Assembly (NCBI GenBank): GCA_002296975.1
Contig: DBIS01000292.1
Location: 8,557 to 29,315, forward strand
Origin: Deltaproteobacteria bacterium UBA796
GTDB taxonomy: Bacteria > Myxococcota_A > UBA796
Direction: 5' to 3'
DNA: 20,759 nt
The position numbers and the translations under genes are program-made. Position 1 is the stretch's first letter; each line of letters begins with the position of its first letter. Below the pieces are notes generated by a model that was given only the letters and a program-made list of their open reading frames with translations, was not told the DNA's origin and did no database searches. Positions 7,512 through 15,536 of this stretch are shown here, piece after piece.

Positions 7512-7984
7512 TGCCGCCCCTCGCCCTTGTCGTCGCCATGACAGCCAATCGCGTGATTGGCCTTGATGGAGAGATGCCCTGGCACATCCCCGAAGACCTG
7601 CGGCATTTTCGGCGCCAAACGATGGGTCACGCCATCATCATGGGCCGAAAAACCCATGAATCGATCGGTCGCGCCCTCCCCGGACGCCAAAATATCGTCA
7701 TCACACGAAAACTCGACGCCCAGTTTGAAGGCTGCGATGTGGCCAACAGCTTGGCCGAGGCCATCGCCATGGCCCGAGCCGCCGGTGACGACGAACCCAG
7801 AGTGGTCGGCGGCGGCGCGATTTATGCCTTGGCCTTACCCTTGGCCACAAAGCTCATCGTCACCGAGGTCGACCTCGATGTGAAAGGTGACACCCATTTT
7901 CCACCGTTCGATCCTGGCCATTGGCGAGTCGTCGACGAACGGGCGGGAGCGGGCGTACTGTACAAAACAATGGAGAGAACATGA
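7511..7984 (+). CDS. folA: Dihydrofolate reductase FolA
   Basis: This 157-residue DHFR regenerates tetrahydrofolate from the dihydrofolate made by ThyA. It shows AMTANRVIGLDGEMPWHIPEDL, with the Met20-loop PW at 23-24 and an active-site acid near residue 29. MGRKTHESIGRALPGRQNIVIT is the NADPH-binding block. VVGGGAIYALALPLATKLIVTEVD is the second glycine-rich element, and DTHFPPFDP follows. The length equals that of typical chromosomal DHFR. ATG 7511 overlaps thyA by one base; GTG 7508 immediately before it is also possible. The stop TGA overlaps the next gene's ATG as ATGA, so all three genes are probably one translationally coupled unit. Confidence 0.96.
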   Translation: MPPLALVVAMTANRVIGLDGEMPWHIPEDLRHFRRQTMGHAIIMGRKTHESIGRALPGRQNIVITRKLDAQFEGCDVANSLAEAIAMARAAGDDEPRVVGGGAIYALALPLATKLIVTEVDLDVKGDTHFPPFDPGHWRVVDERAGAGVLYKTMERT

Positions 7985-8364
7985 GACACACCAGCATTTT
8001 GGCTTCAACCGGTATCATGATGGGCTTCCTCACCAGCATGGTGGGCCTCCCAACCCTTGTTGAGGTGCTGATTTGGGTCGGAATTTATACTTTGTGGGTC
8101 GTTTACGGACTGCGCTTTCTCAGTAAAACCCCGGTGCGCACCATGGCTGTAGCTTCCATCCTCAGTGGCATGCTCTGTGGCTCAATCCAGGTGGTCATGA
8201 TGGAGGCGTACCAAGCGAATAATCCTTGGTATGCAGTCCGTTTCGACACCTCTGCTGCGACCGAACTATCGACCGCATTTCTGATTCAAGGCATAAGCTT
8301 TGGCCTTGTTTTCGGTATTATCGCAGGCTTGTTGGTCCGTTGGCGTCAAAGCACCCAGGCCTAG
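7981..8364 (+). CDS. Small integral membrane protein, function unknown
   Basis: This 127-residue protein has about four hydrophobic helices: SILASTGIMMGFL, LIWVGIYTLWVVYGLRFL, VASILSGMLCGSIQVVM, and GISFGLVFGIIAGLLV near the end. A polar loop with WYAVRFDTSAATELST lies between helices three and four. It ends with a short basic tail (RWRQSTQ). ATG 7981 overlaps the folA stop (ATGA) and has GGAGAG upstream. I do not recognise a family. Position makes it a candidate partner of the thyA-folA unit, but coupling may only reflect compact gene packing. Confidence 0.7.
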   Translation: MRHTSILASTGIMMGFLTSMVGLPTLVEVLIWVGIYTLWVVYGLRFLSKTPVRTMAVASILSGMLCGSIQVVMMEAYQANNPWYAVRFDTSAATELSTAFLIQGISFGLVFGIIAGLLVRWRQSTQA

Positions 8365-8374
8365 ATTCGACCGA

Positions 8375-9583
8375 TTAAAGAACTGCCGTGTACCCAGCAG
8401 CTTCGATCAAAGCCACGACCTCAGCTTGCTCGAGGCTGCCCTCGACGATGGCCTGACCCGGCTCCAGAGATACCGAAACCATGGTGATGCCCTCGGCAGC
8501 ATTGAGCTTGCGTTCTAGCCCAGCAACACAACCACCACAGGTCATTCCGTTGACCCCGACCACCAAGCGCGAGGCTGCCACTGGTGCCTTGGCGAGCTTT
8601 CGTTTATTGAACCAACCCATCATGTCTCCTATGGCGTACCGAAGCAGCAAAACCAACAATAACACCGCTGAAATAACTGCCCACCAGGCCGTATGGGGCC
8701 CGTGACTCATCGCATCGGTCAGCGTGGTCGGCAATATCGCATCGTACAACATGCCCAGGCCCACCGACCCCACAATGATGGTTCCCAGGTAAATAACCAA
8801 TATGCGGCCGCCAAAGGCACGAAAAATAGCCCCGATTGTGGCCAAATTCGTGGCAGGGCCGGCCATCAAAAAGACCAAGGCTGCACCGGTCGGCATTCCC
8901 CCTGCCACCAAGGAGGCTGCGATGGGAACCGAGGCTGTAGCACACACATACAAGGGTAAACTCACCAACAAAATCAGGACCATGGTGACGACCGGGCCCC
9001 ATGCGGAGAGGGTACTCAGTCCATCTGTTGGCACAAATGTAGTGATGACACCTGAGGCCACCACACCAAATACCAACCAGCCCCAAATGCTTCGAATCAG
9101 GTCTTCTGCATGGGCGACCCCAGACATAAAATCGCGACTTTCATGAACAGTCGAAGCCGACTCTGCATCACCCCACGGCTTGGATTCACCGCCCATATAG
9201 GCGGTCAATAATCCACCCGTCATGCCCGTAATTGCAGCGGCCACCACCTTAAACAAGGCGAAAGGCCAACCCAAAAATGCGGCGGCCACCAGGACCGAGT
9301 CCACCCCTGTTTGAGGTGTGGAAATCAAGAAACCAACCGCTGCACCATCGGATGCGCCGTCTTTTTTTAGCCCCAAGCCTGCTGGAATCACACCACAACT
9401 GCACAAGGGCAAGGGAACCCCAAGCGCCACAGCCTTGGCGATAGACCCACGACCGGTCAAATGCCGACGCACAAAGTCGGTGGGTAGAAACACGTGAATC
9501 ACCCCGCTCACAAGCGCCCCGAGCAAGAGCCACGGCGCCAACTCCACCCATACATTCCAAATATTAAGAATCAACAACATCAT
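8375..9583 (-). CDS. SO_0444-type Cu/Zn efflux permease with fused HMA domain
   Basis: This 402-residue protein has two parts. Residues 1-320 are a permease of the DUF318 (PF03773) type with about eight helices. The hallmark LPLCSCGVIP sits near residues 58-67, and STPQTGVDS and MAGPATNLATIG are further conserved blocks. The length and sequence fit the SO_0444 family of copper/zinc exporters. Residues about 340-402 form a heavy-metal-associated domain with GMTCGGC (Cys349 and Cys352), which should bind Cu(I) or another soft metal. A lysine-rich linker joins the two. The ATG overlaps the csoR stop by 4 nt (ATGA), so the regulator and exporter are made together. Export of copper is the best inference because the regulator has copper-type ligands. 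Confidence 0.88.
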   Translation of the reverse strand: MMLLILNIWNVWVELAPWLLLGALVSGVIHVFLPTDFVRRHLTGRGSIAKAVALGVPLPLCSCGVIPAGLGLKKDGASDGAAVGFLISTPQTGVDSVLVAAAFLGWPFALFKVVAAAITGMTGGLLTAYMGGESKPWGDAESASTVHESRDFMSGVAHAEDLIRSIWGWLVFGVVASGVITTFVPTDGLSTLSAWGPVVTMVLILLVSLPLYVCATASVPIAASLVAGGMPTGAALVFLMAGPATNLATIGAIFRAFGGRILVIYLGTIIVGSVGLGMLYDAILPTTLTDAMSHGPHTAWWAVISAVLLLVLLLRYAIGDMMGWFNKRKLAKAPVAASRLVVGVNGMTCGGCVAGLERKLNAAEGITMVSVSLEPGQAIVEGSLEQAEVVALIEAAGYTAVL

Positions 9584-9894
9584 CGGGCTCCAAAGCGGCC
9601 ATAACGGCCAAACACATCCAATAAATCATCAATGGCCCCCTGCCGCGCATCGGCGTCTCCGTGCACCAAAGCCTCAGAGACACAGGACTCAATATGCTCG
9701 GCCAAAACAAGCCCGCCTATTTTTTCGAGGGCACCTTGGATGGCTGAAATTTGCAATAAAGTGTCCACACAGGCCTTATCGTCATCAATCATGCGCCCCA
9801 CAGCCTTCAGCTGACCCTCCGCACGGCGCAAACGGGCCAACAACTTCTTTTTATCTTGATCAGGCAAGGACACAGATACCCCCCAGGGGTACAT
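9580..9894 (-). CDS. csoR: CsoR-type copper-sensing repressor
   Basis: This 104-residue all-helical DUF156/CsoR-family repressor has RLRRAEGQLKAVGRMI, the DNA-facing helix signature. Metal ligands Cys42, His67 and Cys71 have the exact 25- and 4-residue spacing of Cu(I)-sensing CsoR. FrmR, RcnR and CstR patterns fit less well. Binding of Cu(I) would release DNA and turn on the overlapping efflux permease. The start is uncertain. ATG 9894 lies within the predicted -10 to +1 region of the promoter I see. If that promoter is right, translation would begin at GTG 9873, which has a GGGGGG ribosome-binding tract five bases upstream. That gives 97 residues. Two operator-like palindromes flank the start. 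Confidence 0.9.
   Translation of the reverse strand: MYPWGVSVSLPDQDKKKLLARLRRAEGQLKAVGRMIDDDKACVDTLLQISAIQGALEKIGGLVLAEHIESCVSEALVHGDADARQGAIDDLLDVFGRYGRFGAR
9876..9891. promoter_or_regulatory. CsoR operator-like site 1
   Basis: ATACCCCCCAGGGGTA is an interrupted palindrome with the C-run/G-run core and TA ends described for CsoR operators. It overlaps the beginning of the csoR reading frame and the putative ribosome-binding site for GTG 9873. Confidence 0.72.
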
Positions 9895-9895
9895 T

Positions 9896-9922
9896 ACTAT
9901 ACCCCCCACGGGTATTGGTCAA
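9896..9922 (-). promoter_or_regulatory. Putative csoR-permease promoter
   Basis: On the minus strand TTGACC (9922-9917) and TATAGT (9901-9896) resemble -35 and -10 boxes, with a 15-bp spacer that is shorter than ideal. Operator site 2 lies in the spacer, the classical position for repression. Transcription would start near 9889, downstream of ATG 9894. Confidence 0.45.
9899..9915. promoter_or_regulatory. CsoR operator-like site 2
   Basis: ATACCCCCCACGGGTAT repeats site 1 almost exactly, 23 bp away. That is about two helical turns, so both sites face the same side of the DNA. It lies between the csoR and msrA genes and inside the predicted csoR promoter spacer. Confidence 0.74.
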
Positions 9923-9950
9923 GCTATGGTTCATTTTATAGGAGTGTCTG

Positions 9951-10586
9951 ATGTTCGCAGGATTTACCGACCCAAATAAGCTGACCATTCCAAGTAAAAA
10001 TGAGGCTTTGACGGGCAGAGATACCCCCATGTCCATCCACAAGTCGCACGCCGTCTTTGGTACACCGCTTCAAGGCCCGTGGCCGGCGATGGCTGAGATC
10101 AGTTTTGGAATGGGCTGTTTTTGGGGAGCCGAGCGAAAGTTTTGGGTCTGCAAAGGGGTCGTCAGCACCGCTGTTGGCTACGCAGCCGGACACACCAAGC
10201 ACCCAAACTACGAAGAGGTCTGCTCTGGACGAACCGGGCATAACGAGGTGGTTCGGGTGATCTATGACCCAAAAATCTTAGCATTTGAAAGCCTGCTGAG
10301 CATCTTTTGGGAAAACCACAATCCCACCCAAGGCATGCGCCAAGGCAACGATGTCGGTACACAATATCGCTCAGGAATCTACTGGAGCACACCGGATCAG
10401 GAGTCCATCTCAAAATCGACAAATATCCAGTTTCAAAGCCGACTAACCGCTGGTGGGTTTGGTGGTATTACCACTGAAATTATCCAGGCCACGACCTTCT
10501 ATTTCGCAGAGGAACACCACCAGCAGTACCTCCACAAGAATCCCGGTGGCTACTGCGGATTGGGGGGCTGTTTCAGCGGTCAATGA
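9951..10586 (+). CDS. msrA: Peptide-methionine (S)-S-oxide reductase MsrA
   Basis: This 211-residue enzyme reduces methionine-S-sulfoxide in proteins and free methionine. Catalytic Cys56 is in GMGCFWGAER. The substrate pocket blocks GYAAGHTKHPNYEEVC, HNEVVRVIYDP and GNDVGTQYRSGIY follow. The C-terminus NPGGYCGLGGC carries resolving cysteines at 202 and 207, like the E. coli-type enzyme. The N-terminal extension (about 45 residues) is also of that type. ATG 9951 has GGAG six bases upstream. No signal peptide is present, so it acts in the cytoplasm. It is divergent from csoR, and both CsoR-like sites lie within 75 bp upstream of its start. Copper control is therefore likely but inferred. Confidence 0.95.
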   Translation: MFAGFTDPNKLTIPSKNEALTGRDTPMSIHKSHAVFGTPLQGPWPAMAEISFGMGCFWGAERKFWVCKGVVSTAVGYAAGHTKHPNYEEVCSGRTGHNEVVRVIYDPKILAFESLLSIFWENHNPTQGMRQGNDVGTQYRSGIYWSTPDQESISKSTNIQFQSRLTAGGFGGITTEIIQATTFYFAEEHHQQYLHKNPGGYCGLGGCFSGQ

Positions 10587-10653
10587 CGCATCTAAAACCC
10601 CTTGGCGAGCCACTGAGCAGCCAGCATATTAGAAGCCCCTCAACGGAGTAATC

Positions 10654-12324
10654 ATGGCCGATTTTATCTACCAAATGCAAAATGTGGATGTCGTTCTTCC
10701 CTCTGGGCGGACCATCCTCAAACCCACCAACCTGAGTTTCTTTCCAGACGCCAAAATCGGTGTCATCGGCCATAACGGCGCGGGAAAATCCACGGTCATG
10801 AAGATCATGGCTGGCATCAACGAGCCCAGCAATGGCAGCACGTGGATGAAGCCAAACGCTCGGGTGGGCTATCTCTCTCAAGAGCCTCAACTCGACGAGT
10901 CCCTCACCGTCCGAGAAAACATCGAGCTCGGCATGGGCCAAGTCCGCTCCTTGCTCAAGCGCTTCGACGAGGTCTCCGAGGCCTTTGGCAACCCAGACGC
11001 TGACTTCGACAAACTTTGCGAAGAGCAAGCGCAACTCCAAGACAAAATTGACGCAGTCAACGCCTGGGACTTGGACCGCACCCTGGAAGTCGCCATGAAC
11101 GCCCTGCGCGTGCCCGACCCCGATGCCGCCATCACCCACCTGTCTGGTGGTGAGAAACGCCGGGTTGCCCTGTGCCAACTGCTGCTCTCCAAGCCCGATA
11201 TGCTCTTGCTCGACGAGCCCACCAACCACCTCGATGCTGAGACCGTGTCTTGGCTGGAGCGCCACCTGGCCGAATACCCAGGCTGCGTCATCGCCGTCAC
11301 TCACGATCGCTACTTTTTGGACAATGTGGCCCAATGGATTTTGGAGCTCGATCACGGCTCGGCCCTGCCCTTCGAAGGCAACTACACCGGCTGGCTCGAA
11401 CAGAAGACCGAACGTCTTCGCAAAGAAGAGAAGGCCGAAAGCAAACGCCAAAAAACCTTGCGCCAAGAGCTTGAGTGGATCCGCAGTTCGCCCAAAGCCC
11501 GTCAAGCCAAGCAGAAATCTCGGATCACCAGCTACGATGAATTGGTCGCCAACGCCAAAGAGTCCCACCGGGCCACCGGCGCCAAGATTCGGATCCCGAT
11601 GACCAAACGCCTCGGAGAGGTGGTCGTCCGTGCCGAAAAGCTCACCAAGGGTTTTGGCGACAAACTGTTGATCGATGAACTGGAGTTCGACCTTCCACGC
11701 GGCGGCATCGTCGGTATCATCGGCGCCAACGGTGCAGGAAAGACCACACTGTTCAAGATGATTACCGGCGAAGAGACCGCCGACGAAGGTGCACTGGTGG
11801 TCGGCGATACAGTGGACCTGGCCTATGTGGACCAATCCCGCGACTCCCTCGACGACAGTAAGAGCGTGTGGGAAGAGATTTCAGGCGGTCATGACTTGGT
11901 GGTCATCGACGGCCAGGAAATGAACTCCCGCGCCTATGTGTCTGCCTTCAACTTCACCGGCACCGACCAGCAACAGAAAGTCGGTACCTTGTCCGGTGGT
12001 GAACGAAACCGGGTTCACTTGGCCAAGCTGCTCAAGACTGGCGGAAACTTGATCCTCCTGGATGAGCCCACCAACGACCTGGATGTGGAAACCCTTCGCA
12101 ACCTCGAAGAAGCCCTGCTGAACTTCCCAGGATGTGCCGTGGTTATCAGCCACGATCGCTACTTTTTGGACCGCATCGCCACCCATATTCTGGCCTTTGA
12201 GGGCAACTCTGAAGTCGTCTGGTATGAAGGAAACTACCAAGAATACGAGCGGGATTTGAGGGCCCGAAAGGGCATCGACGCCAACGAACCTCAACGCATC
12301 AAATACCGAAAGCTCACCCGCTGA
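10654..12324 (+). CDS. ettA: Energy-dependent translational throttle protein EttA (ABC-F)
   Basis: This 556-residue ribosome-associated ABC-F ATPase is nearly identical in length to E. coli EttA. It binds the ribosomal E site and couples initiation complexes to the ATP/ADP ratio. ATPase domain 1 has Walker A GHNGAGKST, signature LSGGEKRRVALCQLLL and Walker B LLLDEPTNHLD. The interdomain linker follows with KAEKESK-like charged residues and ELEWIRSSPKARQAKQKSR. Domain 2 has Walker A GANGAGKTT, signature LSGGERNRVHLAKLL and LILLDEPTNDLD. There are no membrane helices, so it is not a transporter. GGAG lies upstream of ATG 10654. Its last 11 bases overlap the convergent Nudix gene. Confidence 0.96.
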   Translation: MADFIYQMQNVDVVLPSGRTILKPTNLSFFPDAKIGVIGHNGAGKSTVMKIMAGINEPSNGSTWMKPNARVGYLSQEPQLDESLTVRENIELGMGQVRSLLKRFDEVSEAFGNPDADFDKLCEEQAQLQDKIDAVNAWDLDRTLEVAMNALRVPDPDAAITHLSGGEKRRVALCQLLLSKPDMLLLDEPTNHLDAETVSWLERHLAEYPGCVIAVTHDRYFLDNVAQWILELDHGSALPFEGNYTGWLEQKTERLRKEEKAESKRQKTLRQELEWIRSSPKARQAKQKSRITSYDELVANAKESHRATGAKIRIPMTKRLGEVVVRAEKLTKGFGDKLLIDELEFDLPRGGIVGIIGANGAGKTTLFKMITGEETADEGALVVGDTVDLAYVDQSRDSLDDSKSVWEEISGGHDLVVIDGQEMNSRAYVSAFNFTGTDQQQKVGTLSGGERNRVHLAKLLKTGGNLILLDEPTNDLDVETLRNLEEALLNFPGCAVVISHDRYFLDRIATHILAFEGNSEVVWYEGNYQEYERDLRARKGIDANEPQRIKYRKLTR

Positions 12325-12694
12325 TTATTTGCTGCACAAAGGGTATATCTGCCGGCGCCCACTTGAGGGTGCCCAGGGATTCTGGCTCCATCCACACGAT
12401 GCCATCATGCTCAGATAATACGGGTCTCCCCTCGGTTATTTCAGCATAGTAGGCCACCAAACATATGGACTTACCCGGTCCATCATGGCTGTTTTCCCCC
12501 AAACAGCCTCCCACTTGAACACCGATCCCGAGCTCTTCTTGGATCTCCCGCGCTAGCGCAACCTTATCCGCCTCTCCGGCTTCGACTTTCCCCCCAGGGA
12601 ACTCCCAAAACCCAGCCAGGTGCATGCCTGGCCCACGACGAACCGCCATCACGCGACCCTCTTCAATTACAACCGCCGCGACAACCCGCACCAT
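12314..12694 (-). CDS. MutT-like Nudix (deoxy)nucleoside triphosphate pyrophosphohydrolase
   Basis: This 126-residue Nudix hydrolase has a complete Nudix box at residues 35-57 (GKVEAGEADKVALAREIQEE, then LGI). All metal-binding glutamates and the arginine are present. AAVVIEEGRVMAVRRGPG and LAGFWEFPGGK match the MutT/8-oxo-dGTPase-like group, and the C-terminal W/P-rich KWAPADIPFV also fits. Sanitising oxidised nucleotides is the likely role, but other Nudix substrates cannot be excluded. ATG 12694 has AAGG eight bases upstream; GTG 12703 lies within that ribosome-binding region and is less likely. It may follow the lipoprotein gene in one transcript, 45 bases downstream of it. Confidence 0.88.
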   Translation of the reverse strand: MVRVVAAVVIEEGRVMAVRRGPGMHLAGFWEFPGGKVEAGEADKVALAREIQEELGIGVQVGGCLGENSHDGPGKSICLVAYYAEITEGRPVLSEHDGIVWMEPESLGTLKWAPADIPFVQQIISG

Positions 12695-12739
12695 TGAGCC
12701 CACCTTATTGATGAGCCCATAGGTTAACCGAGCCTGGGA

Positions 12740-13627
12740 TCAGCGCCTTGACGCGAGCCGTGCCAGCCGACGGCTAAACCACTCACCCCATCGCTTGGCC
12801 TCTCGCCGACGCAATGGGTCGGAAGATCGCTCTAGTCTGCTTAAAACAACCTTGACCGCCCGTTGCTCTGTTGGCGCCAACTCACCGGCATGGGCGAGTG
12901 GTGTCCACCCCTCAGAGCTACACCACAAACGCATAATCTCAGTCAGTTGGCGGTCCGACCATTCTCGGCCCAACAACCCTGCCACCTGACCCGGACGCTG
13001 ATCTTGCTCAAATGTGTACCGCAACAAACTGCGGGCCGCTGGCAGATTATCCATGGCATAGCGCTGTAAAGCCACAAAATCATGGCGGTTTAGTCGCCCT
13101 TCAAACTGTGGCCTGCCTTCACTTTCGAAGTCCTCAACCCAGGCCACCACTGCTGCAGCATCGGGCCCGTCCATCATTTGTCCGATTTGACCCGGCTCCA
13201 TGGATTCCAATCGCGCCCAAAGATGATGGCGTTTGGCGACACCTCGGAGGGGTTGGTAGTCTGCCGACATGTCCATTTTACTTGTCTCTGTCAACGAGAC
13301 CAAATCGAGTGGCGTCCACTGGGCGCGGCCTCCACGCAAACGACTGCGCTGTGCCTCGAGGGACCGATACACCACATAGCGAAGCTTCTCGTCTTTGACC
13401 CCCTCTAAAAAGGGGCCAAGTTCGCCTGGGCGAATCACCTTAATCTCGTTGCGCATCTGCTTGGCACGCACCTTAAAGTTGTACAAAGGTGAACGGGCGG
13501 CAACTTCTGCGCAGCCCGACAAACACACGGCCGCCGCGATGAGCAGACCTGCCCACGGGATTCGCCATGACGATGTCGCATTCTTTGAAACCAAGACAGC
13601 CCCCGCGCCACCGTGGGCACTACCCAT
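12740..13627 (-). CDS. Predicted lipoprotein of unknown function
   Basis: This 295-residue protein has a hydrophobic N-terminal core (WAGLLIAAAVCLSGC). It ends in a good lipobox (LSGC), so it is probably lipid-anchored after Sec export. The rest is alpha-helical, Arg/Glu/Leu-rich and without cysteine pairs or recognisable catalytic motifs. Segments such as ELGPFLEGVKDEKLRYVVYRSL and MEPGQIGQMMDG suggest repeated helix pairs, but I cannot name a family. ATG 13627 has no clear ribosome-binding site; TTG 13639 and codons nearer the hydrophobic core are alternatives. It is transcribed toward the Nudix gene. Nothing in the neighbourhood indicates its job. Confidence 0.75.
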   Translation of the reverse strand: MGSAHGGAGAVLVSKNATSSWRIPWAGLLIAAAVCLSGCAEVAARSPLYNFKVRAKQMRNEIKVIRPGELGPFLEGVKDEKLRYVVYRSLEAQRSRLRGGRAQWTPLDLVSLTETSKMDMSADYQPLRGVAKRHHLWARLESMEPGQIGQMMDGPDAAAVVAWVEDFESEGRPQFEGRLNRHDFVALQRYAMDNLPAARSLLRYTFEQDQRPGQVAGLLGREWSDRQLTEIMRLWCSSEGWTPLAHAGELAPTEQRAVKVVLSRLERSSDPLRRREAKRWGEWFSRRLARLASRR

Positions 13628-13802
13628 ATATTGTCTCAAGTTTCAGGCCTGTTTCGCAAGCGATGAAACACCAGTCAGCTAAGACCGTGTGACCTTGGGC
13701 AACAATCCCCCTTTGAAACTTGATCTTGGTTACATTTGAACCCTGCACACGGCCCGGAGATCGTGGGTTGATATCGCTCTAGACGCGGTGCGTGCAGTCA
13801 AT
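13628..13802. other. 175-bp intergenic region
   Basis: This is the longest gene-free stretch in the window. It lies downstream of carbamate kinase and upstream of the lipoprotein, both on the minus strand. It should hold the lipoprotein promoter and possibly the end of the long minus-strand transcript. I see no convincing U-run terminator, promoter pair or open frame. A loose inverted pair (CTGCAC near 13797 and GTGCAG near 13745, minus-strand sense) is too weak to call. Confidence 0.4.
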
Positions 13803-14753
13803 TCAGGGCGTGTCTGCAATGATCTGGGTGCCGGCTCCGCCTTGAAACGCGGCCACCAAATCCGGCGGACTGCACACCACAGCAACCGTTCCACCATCGT
13901 TCACAAAGCTTATGGCCGCCTCAACTTTTGGGCCCATCGAGCCAGGCGGAAACTGGTTTTGACTGGCCAACTCGGCCAACTCTGAGATGGTTAAGCACGC
14001 GATTTTTTCTTTGTTTGGACCCGTAAAATCTCGATAAATCGCGTCGGTCCCGGTGGTCAAAAATAACCGCTCTGCCCCAAGTGCGGTGCCCAAAAGTGCG
14101 CTCACCCGGTCTTTATCTATCACCGCCTCGATACCGTCGATGCCCCCATCGGCCCGCCGCGCCACAGGTATACCCCCACCGCCACAACACACCACCGTGA
14201 CCCCTTGGTCCAACAAACGCTTGATGGTCGGCAATTGAACTATCTTGTGGGGAATGGGGCTCGGCACCACCCGTCTCCAGCCTTGGTTCTCCACATACAC
14301 CATGTCCCAGCCTCGCTCCATGGCCAGGGTGTCCGACTCATCGTCGCTATAAAAGCGACCGATCGGCTTGGTCGGGCGGTCAAACGCATCGTCGTCGGGA
14401 TAAACCTCGACCTCGGTGATGATGCTCACCACTTCATGCTTGAATCCCCGACGGCGAAACTCTTCTCCGAGGGCACGCTGCAACATATAGCCCAGACTCC
14501 CCTGGGTGTTGGCCACCAAAGAATCGAGGGGCACCTCATGGATATGCTCCCGGCTCAACTCGGAGCGCAAGGCCATAAAACCGATCTGAGGCCCATTACC
14601 GTGGGTGATAACCAAGGAATGGCCCGCCATGATCAAGTCTGCGATGGGCACCACAGCTTTGGCGGCCAATTGAAATTGATTGGCCACCGTGGGCTCTAGT
14701 TCTGGGCTGAGCAAAGAGTTCCCCCCCATTGCCACAATGCTCACTGAGGACAT
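13803..14753 (-). CDS. arcC: Carbamate kinase ArcC
   Basis: This 316-residue amino-acid-kinase-fold enzyme transfers phosphate between carbamoyl phosphate and ADP. It usually makes ATP in arginine, agmatine or purine breakdown. The N-terminus AMGGNSLL is the phosphate loop, and ITHGNGPQIG is the family signature. CCGGGGIPV, IDKDRVSALLG and the late GSMGPKVEAAI block complete the pattern. ATG 14753 has a near-perfect ribosome-binding site, AGGAGGT, four to five bases upstream; this rules out the 14783 start. No arginine deiminase or ornithine carbamoyltransferase gene is in view, so the source of carbamoyl phosphate is unclear. It is the last gene of the tightly packed minus-strand series, 36 bases after the exporter gene. 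Confidence 0.94.
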   Translation of the reverse strand: MSSVSIVAMGGNSLLSPELEPTVANQFQLAAKAVVPIADLIMAGHSLVITHGNGPQIGFMALRSELSREHIHEVPLDSLVANTQGSLGYMLQRALGEEFRRRGFKHEVVSIITEVEVYPDDDAFDRPTKPIGRFYSDDESDTLAMERGWDMVYVENQGWRRVVPSPIPHKIVQLPTIKRLLDQGVTVVCCGGGGIPVARRADGGIDGIEAVIDKDRVSALLGTALGAERLFLTTGTDAIYRDFTGPNKEKIACLTISELAELASQNQFPPGSMGPKVEAAISFVNDGGTVAVVCSPPDLVAAFQGGAGTQIIADTP

Positions 14754-14789
14754 TCCACCTCCTACTTTCGTCCAATGGAGCATTGCAAA

Positions 14790-15533
14790 TCAGCGGACGA
14801 GGAGCAAGACCCCAGCACCAAGTAGCACCAGAAAAGTAAAGACCTCAAAGCGAGACTTGCTCAATCTTTGGGCCAAAAACCCGCCGACGGGCAAAGCCAA
14901 AAAGCACGCAGGCATCACGAGCACATAGGTCTGAAGCACCTCTGCGGTCCACAAACCTGCCACACAGTGAGAGAGCAAAATTAAGAGGCCGTTGGGTAAA
15001 AAGAAGCCTTGCATTGTGGCGCGGCGGCGACTTGGGTCCCAATCCTGAGTGGTCGAATAAGCCACAATTGGCGGGCCTGTCGCGGTCACAGCCCCCCCCA
15101 TCACCCCGGCGGCAAAACCAAAAGGCAAGGCCCACTGCGGACGCTCCAGACGAATCGATTGACGCCCGGCGAGACTCCAGGTGCAAAACGCCACCAACAC
15201 CGCCCCAAGGCCAAAGTTGATCGTTTCCTCAGGTAAATAGGTGAGCAGCATCACACCCAATGGCACGCCCACCGCCGAGGCCAACAACAGATAACGAACA
15301 GGCCGCCATTGCACTTGGCGTCGTTCTCGCACCAAGAGTAACAAAGCGTTGGTACCGCCAACCATCGCCATCAGCGGTATGACCATCTTTGGGCTCAGAA
15401 AAAAGGTCAGAAAGGGGACGCTCACTAAAATATCGCCAAAGCCAATCGTCGAACGCACAACACCAGCGACAAAAATCACCCCAAACACCACAACGGTGGT
15501 GGGTTGTAAGGCCAAAGCAAGGAGGGAATCCAT
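14790..15533 (-). CDS. TauE/SafE (TSUP) family anion exporter
   Basis: This 247-residue protein has about eight membrane helices in two related halves. The halves open with the family's glycine-rich motifs: GVVRSTIGFGDILVSVPFL and GFAAGVMGGAVTATGPPIVAY. TSUP proteins move sulfite, sulfoacetate, thiosulfate or other organic anions; the substrate cannot be read from sequence. ATG 15533 is preceded directly by a GTG, and the upstream gene's TGA abuts that GTG (TGAGTGATG). Translation is therefore likely to reinitiate from the gene before it. Its position between a toxin-like module and carbamate kinase is unexplained. Confidence 0.85.
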   Translation of the reverse strand: MDSLLALALQPTTVVVFGVIFVAGVVRSTIGFGDILVSVPFLTFFLSPKMVIPLMAMVGGTNALLLLVRERRQVQWRPVRYLLLASAVGVPLGVMLLTYLPEETINFGLGAVLVAFCTWSLAGRQSIRLERPQWALPFGFAAGVMGGAVTATGPPIVAYSTTQDWDPSRRRATMQGFFLPNGLLILLSHCVAGLWTAEVLQTYVLVMPACFLALPVGGFLAQRLSKSRFEVFTFLVLLGAGVLLLVR

Positions 15534-15536
15534 CAC

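Noticed and set aside
10573..11835. 420-codon open frame on the minus strand
   Set aside because: It lies antisense to ettA, whose motifs and length are unmistakable. The translation has shadow-type composition and no recognisable domain.
13640..13800. Plus-strand promoter-like TTGAAA and TACATT near 13715-13735
   Set aside because: The spacing is wrong and no plus-strand gene follows.
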